Below are positions 12,307 to 64,000 of a DNA stretch of 64,000 bases, one piece after another. Under the pieces are notes generated by a model, which had not been told where the DNA came from, did no database searches, and saw only the letters and a list, made by a program, of their open reading frames with translations. Both the position numbers and the translations under genes were made by a program. Position 1 is the first letter of the stretch. Each line of letters opens with the position of its first letter. Origin of the DNA: Pelecanus crispus (Eukaryota; Chordata; Aves; Pelecaniformes; Pelecanidae); NCBI RefSeq assembly GCF_030463565.1, contig NC_134643.1, positions 76,629,721 to 76,693,720 on the forward strand. Direction: 5' to 3'.

Positions 12307-12881
12307 GCTGGTATATGGCAGTTAGCGATGCGAATGCTGACAAGTATCAGAGGTAATTCATCACCTTAAGGCCCAAGATAACTGGGACAGTGCTTAGCAA
12401 GGAAGCAGGGTCTATCCAGAATAGGTGGTCACAGCTTAAATAGGAATGAAAAGGAAAATGGTATTTTGTACTGGGTCATTTTTTATAAAATAGATTGATT
12501 TTAAAGGGGCAGCACTTTTTGTCATTAACCTTAGCAGAACTCTTTGCAAATAATGCAGACACTATAGATCACATGCATCGCGTTAGGTGCGGTGCTTTTA
12601 GGAAGGTAAGAAGAACAAACTAGTAGATTTATACCTAGAAAGGAAAAAGATTCAGAGCACTAACCTAAAATCTGTGGCAAAACTCAGAGTTAGGCCTTCC
12701 ATTGTGCTTATCTGAACCTATAAATTCATAATTTGTCCTTAGTTAAAATTTTCTCTGTGAAATTCAAGAAGGAAAGACAAATTCTTGCTTTTGTAATGAC
12801 TTAATTAGTCAGAAGATAAGAAGTAACTACTTTTGTAAAAGTCTGAGTAGTTTCTCCATCCTGCATCTGTATGCATACACA

Positions 12882-12955
12882 TATCTAAATATATATATGT
12901 GTGTATATATATACGTGTATATATGCATATAGGGGCATATAATGCACATTATATA
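12882..12955. repeat. TA/TG-rich microsatellite
   Basis: Imperfect (TA)n and (TG)n stretches such as 'atatatatatgtgtgtatat' and 'atacgtgtatatatgcata'. A polymorphic marker candidate with no coding potential. Confidence 0.85.
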
Positions 12956-15900
12956 TAAGACAAAAAAAAGTCTAAACGGAGACCTGAGTGTGTTCTGCAA
13001 GGATATATTTTAATTAGGAAGTTCAGCTCTTAATTTATATATTTTTTTAAATATCGGCAACAGAACCACTGAAACAATGTTTTTCAGAATATTATTTCCC
13101 CCAAACAAGGTCCACTTGAGGAGTGTATTTATACTCTTTTCTGTATAGTCACGAGTATCTTGCAGAGCATGCCTAAAAGAGTGATGATCCAGGTAAGATG
13201 AAACTCTTGAATATGAAGGTTTTTAAGTCCACTTTAAAAGACCCTAAAGTAATTAAAATGTGTTTAACTAGAATTCTTACAGTTTTGCACTCAGTGAGGA
13301 TGTTCTCATAGTTTTTATGGAAATTTAAATTATCCACTGTTTTCCCATTGTCTTCTTCACAATTGCTTATGGAAAATATATCTCAGGAACTGGCTTAGTG
13401 CCCTGAGAATCCCCATTTATGCTTGTTAAAATGAGATTTGTAAGTGTTTAGGTTCAATGCTACGTCATATTCATGTTTACAACTTTGCCCTATTTTTTTT
13501 CTTCCCAAAACATTTTTCTTCTTCACAGTGAATATTCCTGAATCTCTTTTGAACTGTTTTCTGTTTATTATATTATGACTATATCTGTACACCTTAGCCC
13601 AAAACCAGAAAGTATCAACTTGCCAGTGATGGGGATTTTAGCGTGAAAATTTAAATGCTTAAAGGACGTAAGTTTTTTCAGCTATTTCATTGCAGGGTGA
13701 ACTGCTGTTCAGATAGTTCACATCCTCACTGAGGTAAACCAACAGGGAATCAGATTCCCAAATGATGTAAAGGAGAGCTGAAACTTGCCTTCCACTGGCA
13801 CCATCATGGGCCCATCCTCCTGATTGTTCTTTCCATTGCCCTCTGTGAAGTTTTGCTTGTGGCTTTAGCTTGTAGCTGACGGCTCAGCAAAGGCCATTTT
13901 CAAAGGGAGAAAGAAAAACCGCCTCTGAAAATTTCTGACCAGTTCTAGAGTTTGTAAAGACTGTAGTTAAAGTGAGAAATTTGACAATAACTTTGAAGGA
14001 CAAAGGCCTTCCAGCCTACAAGTGTTAAAACAAAAAATTGCCTGGTACTTGGCACCCCTATTGGGGTGCTGATGTAGCTGGTACCCTCGGATAGCGTGAG
14101 CTTGTTATCAGATAATCTTCATCACATCACTGCATTTCCCCTGACTGAAATGCTAGGTTAAACCTAGTATGCTTGGCAACATTATTATAAGGTATAACAT
14201 TCCTGCTGTAATTAGTAGCAAAGCAAATATATTGTGATGTACTCACTTTGGTGTAATGACCCCAGCATAATTTGGTGGCCTATTATTTTCAACAGAAAGC
14301 GAAATTACCTCTGGGAAAGCCATTTTTTTGTGACTATGAATAACATTGTCTTCTTAAATGAATATATGAGGATCTCCACAGTTATTCTGAAAGGCTGCTA
14401 CTGCCTGATGAGAAGCAGTGGTCAGTAACTTCAGATGACCAACAAATTTCAAAACAACTTGCTAACCTTTCATCTGTTCTCTCCTGAATATTCATGTTTG
14501 GGTTATGCATTTTATTGTTTTAATGTGGCAGTCAGACTGCTCCCATTTTTTGCAGACATGGCTGCTCACTAGACAGAGCCATCTGCCTGTAAAGAAGCCT
14601 TCAGTTCCAAAGATTCCAAGCTGAACATGAGCTTAGAGAAAAGGTCTTGGCAATCCATATGAGAAGAAGAGGCCTTTGCTTTCCAGTGACTATGCCTTCC
14701 TTTGGGACCCGTAGATAAAGATTTGCTGAGAAACTAGTGGACATATCTCTGCTGTTATGCCCTATGGCTCATGGGTCCTTGAGTTAGTCCTGCATGAGCC
14801 AACGTTGGAATAGAAGTATGGCAACTGCAACAACTCAGCACAGATGTCAAGCTTGCTGTGAGCAGGGCTTCTTATCGTGGGAACAGCACCATAGTGATTG
14901 AGACCATTAATTCTGAGGCTGAACTAATTATTTGTGTGACTTTCTGCTAGACTGTGTAGCCTACAGAGAAGCAGACAGCTGCCTACAGCAGCAGACTGCT
15001 GAGGATGATAAAACCATCTGGCTTTGCTGTTTAATTCACCTATGTGCAGTTCCAGGAAGCCCAGCTTTGTGCTGCTGCTGGTGTTACCAAGGAAGGGGTC
15101 TTGGCAGATGTAGGAGGGCAACTGCTGCTGTGGAATGTGATAACCTCTCTGAGTTGCAGCAATAATTGCTTTTATCTCTTCCATCCCTTGACAACAGAAG
15201 TCTCTTCAAATTTCTCCTCACGTGGCTCTGCAGCCCAGTTTTTACTCTTTGATCTCTCCCTGCGTACTTACTGTGGCCTAAAAAGTCTGTCTCCTCATCT
15301 TTGGTAAGGAGTACACCATAGGAAACCTTGAGTCAGATCTGTATTCTGACTTAGCTTGGGGCTAATTCAAAGATCTTCAGCGTGGCTGTTACAGGTTAGA
15401 CTGTTGTTTGGTGTGGTCAGCATTCTGTCTTTGGCAATGATCAACAACTGGTACTCGGGGAAAAATATAAAAAGTCTTCAGTGCATTTAATTATGTACTT
15501 GCACAATGCTCAGCACTGAGCGAAACAAACACTTCCTTGCATAGGCAAGGTACCTCTATTCACCTCTCTACAGATCTAGTTCTGACTGAAGCCCAGCATT
15601 GGCTTACTAGAAGAGTTAAAGCAAATGGAAGAATAGTTCAATTATTACTAAGGGAACCAATTTTGGTCAGTGATCAGTCATAGAAGTGTTCCGTCTTCCT
15701 TTCTAAATCCAGCTGCAGTTTTTGATGACTTACAACAGTAAGCACAACTGCAATTCTTCATGTTTTTTCTAAATTTGCTGTTCTTACATTTCACGTTTTC
15801 ATTTCATGAAATGAAATCTTATGGTTTTACAGAAGAGGAGGGAATAGTGCCTTTTCATTCTGCCTTTCATTGGCTGTGGGCAGTCAAGATCTTCCAAACT

Positions 15901-17949
15901 GTCTTCATCTCCAGGCTCAGTTTTTTCAGTGAAAATATTAAAAACTGGGACCCATTAAAAGTCAGTATAGCTAAGGGCTTTTAAAACTCTTTAAAATTTT
16001 CAGAATTTTTAAAGATCTCTCTAGCCTTAACTCCCAATACTGAACTACTGTTTGAAAATGCAACTGAAACTCTCAAATTAGTCTGAAGCTTTTGAACATG
16101 CTTCTTGCACTGTTTGCAGCCCTGAGAATGTGTTCATCTGCAGCCGCGGTAAACTTTGCAAGCATGGGGTCTGAGTGTAGGCACAAGAAATTTTGCCATT
16201 ATATAATTAAATTTTCCTTTGAAGAAGACTGAAGGTTACACTGTTTCCTTGGATGAGCAATTGCATCTGGAAACATGTCATGGTGTTAACTTTGGTGGAG
16301 CTGCATGAGCATTGTTGTAAAATGCCCCATACTGTCTAGAGAAATCAAGGACTTGTTCTTCTGCCTTAGGGGCTTTTCTTTCTGTCCTTCTTTGGAAATG
16401 AACACAGCTTGTTAAACCTTGAGGCCAATGAAAATGAGCTTCTGGAGGCATGCCCTGGTGCAGCAGAAGGTAATGGCTAATTTCAGCTTCGAACCAAATG
16501 GGAGTCTCACTTGCATTGGCTATAAATGCAAAGCATTCTCCCTTACATGTCAGTTTAATTTTATCCAATATATTTCCCCTATCTGTGAAACTTAAGCAAA
16601 GAAGTAGAAACTACATGACATGCTTTATGCCTGGGGTGATGAGCCTGTGCATCTCCAGAGTCTCCTGTGTACTTAAGTTTTCCAAAAAAACAGAGCAAGG
16701 TCCAGTGGTTTGAGTCACATGGGCAAAAGCGTGGAGGGTGCATCAGATCTGCCTTCTGCACCAGAAATGGATGGGAAGGGAATGATGGAGTTGTTTCTTG
16801 CTCCATGTGAGGCACGCTGGAGATAAAATTATTTCTTAGAGCTCTAATGTACTGCAGTGTATTTTCATATGCCACTCTTGCAGATGCAGAGAACTACTAG
16901 CAGCCTGCTGTGTAAACACCAGAAAGTGTCTGTGAAAGTTGGCATACGTCAACAGATGCAGAACATGAGTCCTCCACTTCCAGTCATAGTTCATTTCTAG
17001 CACAGTGGTGATGGGCAAATCAATGGAAGAAAGGAAGGAAAGAAGTATTACTGGACTATTAATGCTTCTAGAGTTCTTATCTTTTCCATTCCCTATCAGT
17101 GCCATACTGTACTAGATGTGTGTCCTGAAATGGATGCTGCTAAAAAGGGAAGTTGTACCTGGTGAGTGTTTTATGAGGCCAAATTATAAGCTGCATTGGG
17201 TCAACATAGCATCATGACACTGATCAGAATGTTTTGAGAGATTTTAAGCCTGCGGAGGTTTAATGAACATGGTCACTGGGTGTGCTGCTCAATGACAAAG
17301 TGTTTTCTGATTTAAAAACTTGGGAATTTATTGTCAATTACCCTATCTCATATCATTGGCAATGCAATCTTTTTGATTTTCTGGGGTTTTTTTTTCCCAA
17401 ACCAGCCAACCTAGGCTCTTCGATTGTCTCTCTCATTTTAAGAGAAGACAATAAAATTCTACCTCTTTTTCAAAATGAACCTGTAACAAAAGACTGCTTA
17501 TACCTACTTTTGAAAATTATCATCAGTATGATGGGTGCTGTCTCTGTACATCAGTATTAATGATAGGACAGATTCTTCCCTCAGCCCTGCCAACGTGCAA
17601 AGGACAGTTGGTTGTAAGAGTGTGTTATTGGACATACTCCACCACAAAACGAGGCACAGCACAGATTCTTGTGAAGATGCAGATGTGATTCTTGAAAGAT
17701 GCATCTTTCTTGAGAGCTTTTAGGGACTGTTGTTTGACGTGTAATATGAAACCTCTACAAACTGATGGTAGGTCCTAGCTAGCAGATAGCACTCTCCATG
17801 CAGTTAATAGTCCTTTCTTCCACAGGAACTTCTACTGCCTATGTTCCATTTCCCTTCCAGAAAAATGGAAAAAACCCAACAGTTCCCTTATCTTCTCTTG
17901 GACATTGTTTTAATAATTTCTCCCACATTTATTTTTGACTAGAAGCCAA

Positions 17950-18046
17950 AAGCTACACTGGAAGTCAATGATTCAGTGCTCATTTGAACCCAGAATCCTC
18001 CTGCCTTTCGGTACCAGTCCAACCACTAGACCACAATAGCATCTTT
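17950..18046 (-). mobile_element. Old tRNA-derived SINE, MIR-type
   Basis: Read on the minus strand, TGGTCTAGTGG (from 18033 down to 18023) is a good RNA polymerase III A box, and GGGTTCAAATG (17991 down to 17981) is a B box at tRNA-like spacing. The following bases resemble the 'cactgacttgctgtgtgaccttgg' core seen after the tRNA head in MIR elements of amniotes. The T-stem and acceptor stem do not pair properly, so this is a decayed SINE and not a working tRNA gene. Confidence 0.7.
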
Positions 18047-20038
18047 GTGGTCAGAGTCCTCTTTGTGGGAAAGGGAGGAAGATTCCCAGCAGAACTCCCT
18101 TGGGCTTCTGACCTTTGATAAAAATGAGGAAACAACACTCCTGATTTTCAAGAGATTATCATTACCATTATGTTTCTCTTAAAGGAGACATGCCAAGATT
18201 TTACAGATTAAAATCAAGCAATCTTTGTGTAGTTTTTTGAAAAGTTCTGTATTTGTTTTGCTAGTAACTCCTAAGCCCATTCAGACAGAATTTATATTAT
18301 CATACTAGTTCTTTTGTGTTACTAGTCATATGCAATTATGAATGTATTTTTATATAAAAATAAAATGATAGAATGGTAGTGGTCACGTCACCCTATTCAT
18401 TATAGAGAATGGGCCAAACTCTCCATCAAATTGTGTTCTCCTGAAGATTGAGTGGGTTGCCCATCAGTTTTTGCACCACAGTAAGTACATGCATGCATTT
18501 TTGCAGGATGCAGTCCACCATATGACTCTGAGTCATGCTTAACTTCTGGAAAATTTCAGACCATGTAGTGCTGATATGTTTGGAAAATGGACTGCATTTA
18601 TCATATTCTTTTCAATGAAACTCCTTTACAGATTTCACTGATGTATTTCAGTATGGATTACGCTTTTCAGATCCAGCAAAAAGTTAGTTAAAAGCAAAAA
18701 GGGGATTTAGGAGAGGTTCAAAGTGCCTGTATTCTTTTGAAGATCTATATGTTTCTGTTCTCTCTAAGGGAGTACTTCAGTAGTTTATGCTTACCTTATT
18801 ATGCTTACCTTGTTTAAACAACTAGGCTCATAAAACTAATCTGAAGTATCTGAGGAAAGAAGGAAAGCATTTCTCTCTGCATTCAAGTAACTTTTTTTAA
18901 ACTATGTTCATGTGTTTTTTGCATGTCTATATTGTTCTGATTCCACAAAACTCATTAATGCTAATGTTGTTGCAGAAAGAGGCATTCACCAAAGTATACA
19001 TATACTTTGCCCAATTAAAGATGTTCCTTCCATTTTAGTATGTAAAATTTGGAAAAAAAGATGTGAGCAAATGAGTTTACACAACCTATTCTATGGCACT
19101 ATGTTGCTGGGTATAAGTCTCAGGCAAAGAAACCAGCAAGGAAACATTTTGGTTTCAATCTTGTTTCATCTTTTTATAAAGAAGAATGAATAAATAAACG
19201 ATGCACAGGCTGATAAAAGCCAGAAGCTGGCTATCACTTTGGGTCATGCTATGGCCCATACTCTGCAAGCACGAATGCATAAGCTTATCTTGGTGTACAA
19301 AGATAATCTCATAAGAAATCATGGAAGTCAGAGAACTGCTTAGATGAGGCTAAGCACGTGCATAAGGATTTGCAGGATCAAGCATAAATGCTGATTTACT
19401 GCCTATGCAATCTTCAGTACAACCTACTTTGATTAAGAGTTTGGCAATTATGTGTAATGACTAGTGTATGTGACCATTGTTGTTCGATGGGACAATGAAG
19501 AAATACAAAATATCAGTGAATGCAAAGCTGCCAGATCACAAATATCAAAGGTTCAGAGCTTGCACTGAAAATGTAGTGCAACAAATCATATGAACAGAGA
19601 TGTTGCACGGGGAATGTCGGCTCCTCAAAGAAGCAGTAACACAGGGGAGTCAGCTTATGTGCATTTGAGTGTTCTTATGAGAAATGGAAATAATTTTTTT
19701 TCAAAACTTTCTTGTTCTTTATATTCTCATGGAGCATTTGCAGCATAACATGCATATAATGAACACTAGAAGACATAGCATAGTGTATTTAATAAACAGT
19801 ACTTACAATAAATAGTACAGTTAATATAAACACAACCTTTATTCTAATGTGCATTTATACTTGACAGAGCCCAAAAGAATTTTCAACGCACAACTGAATT
19901 ATTCTTCATAGGTTGTTCAGTGTGCTCCTTTCTGTATCTCTTTATTTTATTTATTTTGTGTTTAGCTAAAGAGAATGCTAGCAATCTTGGCAATCAACTA
20001 TTCTCTCTTTTTTGTAGGAATCAGGTCTTCTGGAAGCG

Positions 20039-61966
<41,928 letters not shown>

Positions 61967-64000
61967 GTATGTTTTATCATTTCACTTTATTTATTCTGTT
62001 ACCATGTATCATTGCCTTTCCACTTAAACAGCTGGCAGTTCTTAGCAATGAAGTATGAAGGTGCTGATGACACTTGGTAATAACAGTGGAAAGTCCAATA
62101 CTTCAACCTGTTTAGAATATGACTTAAGGGATTCTCCATAGATTTCTATAAATATTGTGCAAGAATAAGGTGTACCACAACAAGTTAATTTCTTTGCTAA
62201 CTCATACTGCCTGGAGGTAGTGAGGGGTGAGGTAGAAGTAAAACAATGGTAAGAATTGTTATTAATGCAAATTGAGGTAGCTCTGCCTAGTCATTGGCAC
62301 AATAATGTTAGATCATCTGTAACCCTGTCCCTCATGAGACATCTGTTCTGGGCTCTTGATATATCACCACATGATCAAACTTGTAGCTATTTTCAATTCC
62401 TTTTTTGGATATGGAGTTAATCTGCTATTTTTCTAGCTGAGACTATTTATGGGAGAAATTTTAGGCTTTGTTCTCAAGCTTAGCTTCTTGTTCCCCCCAA
62501 GTCTTGGTGGTTTTAGAGTCTGCAGATTCAGATTCACGTCACTTTTAAAGTGGGGTGGGGGGGAGAGGGGGACACATGGTTGCATATTGGCAGCTGGCAA
62601 CAAGACCCATCAAGAACATCCCTGGGATGCTAGACCATGCCTAAATGGCGTAGTCAGTCCTGGCAAGCAGTAAGTTTGTGCCAGAGAAGAGGTGAACTGC
62701 AGGCTTCACCTTAACTCAACAGGAGCACTAATTGCAGGGATTATCATGGCAATGTTGGCTGGAGTGATCACAGAATGCACTCTGGCTATTAGCGGGCTCT
62801 TTACTGCTGACTTGTGTTTCATCTGGCAATGTCATCTTAAGTCACAGGTGTGTAGGTCCTGGATTGCTCCATTTTGAAGAGATTTCCAATCACTGCACAA
62901 TAGACAGAGCTGGACCCCAGAGCCCTGGAGATAGAAATGTTATGTTGGCTTCTTTGGCAGAGCTGAGCAGAACACCTCTTACTATGTCCAGTCATCAGTA
63001 CACTTTATCAGTTAAATTCTTGGAGGAGTTTAAATTGAGGTCATTCCCAAGCTCCTCCTTTTGGTCTGTGCAAGAAAGCCTTGCCAAAAACCTGTATCTT
63101 CTTTGTGGGGTAAGATAGAAAGCACAGGGAAAAAAAGATATGTCCATATAGTCCACAGAATGCCTGCAAAAAGCATCGTGAAGATCATAAACCACGTATC
63201 AGTAACTTCAGGGCAGAAATATAACCTGACATTGCATTCTAGGTCATCCACTTATTATGTGAGCTAGGGAATGTACACAAAGTCTCTGTGTCCTAAAAAG
63301 TGTAGAATGGCAACTTTCAAGAAATCACTTACTAATTAATTTTTAATGTTCAAAATCAGGAATGGGTGGAAATGCTGTCAGTTCAGGGCTGTCAAGAGCC
63401 AGTCAACATTCCTCTTCCCCAAATGCAGGCTGCAAGGCTGTGATGTATATTTTTATTACCTGGGAAAAAAAATTATTTTTAAATGTAATGTCTGTGGACC
63501 TGTGAAATATATATTTCCCATAGCAGAATTCTTCCACCAATTGTGTTTCACTATAATGTGAACAATTATCACATAGTCAAAGGTAGGACTAGAAGAAATG
63601 TTAATCCCACAGCTGTGCTCTTTTATATAGACAAAACTTTAGTACTCAGGAATAAAGTAAAAATGGAGTTCTTTCATGCAACAGATGACAGAGCATCTGG
63701 ATGGAAAGCTTTGGAAAACTTTCTAGAATCTTCTATGTAACCAAAAGTGCTCTGCTGACTGTATAATAAAAGCAACTGAACAGATTGGGAAAGGCCTAGT
63801 CTCTACTATAAATAGTAGTACTGAAGTACTGACTTATAGTACTGAAGACCTGACTTACAAAAATATTTTTTACCAAAACTGTAACTAGTCAAAGACTGAC
63901 AGTCTATAGAGTTGCTCAGAGAGCACAGGGGAAGTCTTATGAAAATATGTCTGAACTGTTTGCTGGTTTTAAGTGACAGATTCAATTTTGCCATTAGAAT
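61967..64000 (+). other. ABCC9 intron 23, continuing beyond the window
   Basis: No homologue of the next SUR2 exon (acidic run, then the segment before TMD2) is visible up to 64000. It contains a G-rich tract at 62552-62571 (runs of 4, 7 and 5 G), and a two-copy 21-bp tandem at 63816-63857. Confidence 0.7.
63816..63857. repeat. Two-copy 21-bp tandem duplication
   Basis: The unit at 63816-63836 is followed directly by 63837-63857 with two mismatches; both start TAGTACTGAA and end CTGACTTA. A small local duplication. Confidence 0.9.

Larger units (their letters stand above)
9837..20017 (+). other. Presumed 5' intron of ABCC9 (between promoter island and first coding exon)
   Basis: About 10 kb without a coding exon I can support. 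It holds a fold-back old repeat (12235-12306), an alternating TA/TG tract (12882-12935) and a MIR-type SINE (17950-18046). A long pyrimidine tract at 11900-11942 ends in TTTGCAG, and a second CACAG follows at 12000, so a spliced 5' UTR exon there cannot be excluded, although no clear donor follows. Open frames up to 124 codons on both strands show no recognisable domains. Confidence 0.55.

Noticed and set aside
17968..18040. tRNA gene on the minus strand
   Set aside because: A and B boxes are present, but the T-stem and acceptor stem do not pair and a MIR-like tail follows. A SINE is the better explanation.

Overview
This window is vertebrate nuclear DNA, almost certainly from a bird. It carries AT-rich, exon-poor sequence with GT/AG introns, one CpG island, a low-divergence avian CR1 LINE, and a solo LTR of a type familiar from bird ERVL-like elements. 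I see no prokaryotic or organellar features. It contains one recognisable gene: the first 23 coding exons of ABCC9 (SUR2, the sulfonylurea-receptor subunit of ATP-sensitive potassium channels) on the + strand. The gene runs off the right edge.

Layout. Positions 1-1128 hold the 3' part of a CR1 retrotransposon that enters from the left edge, followed by a second short CR1 tail (1195-1296). Positions 1300-8640 show no gene I can support, only a short repeat pair, a hairpin and old repeat debris. A CpG island at about 8990-9700 has a 13-copy 7-bp G-rich tandem repeat and YY1-like motifs, and is the best promoter candidate for ABCC9. About 10 kb of presumed 5' intron follows, with an old MIR-type SINE and a fold-back repeat.

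The ATG lies at 20039 in an exon starting at 20018. The 23 coding exons join with every phase compatible and give 960 codons plus one base (last exon 61870-61966). They encode TMD0, the L0 linker, TMD1, a complete first nucleotide-binding domain (Walker A, Q-loop, LSGGQ signature, Walker B, H-loop) and the start of the acidic linker before TMD2. TMD2, NBD2 and the alternative last exons lie beyond the window. The 39-base coding exon 17 is the cassette known in mammals to be alternatively spliced in SUR2. Two exons in this reading (47182-47292 and 55791-55829) contain no internal ATG-initiated ORF and were found by homology and splice phase.

The most notable non-coding feature is a 565-bp solo LTR (48538-49102) with a perfect 5-bp target-site duplication, in the intron before the Walker A exon and in the gene's orientation. 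It still carries a perfect CRE palindrome, a TATA box and a poly(A)-signal variant. I found no sign of an undescribed multi-gene system. The points worth a second look concern splicing, repeats and possible regulatory capture.
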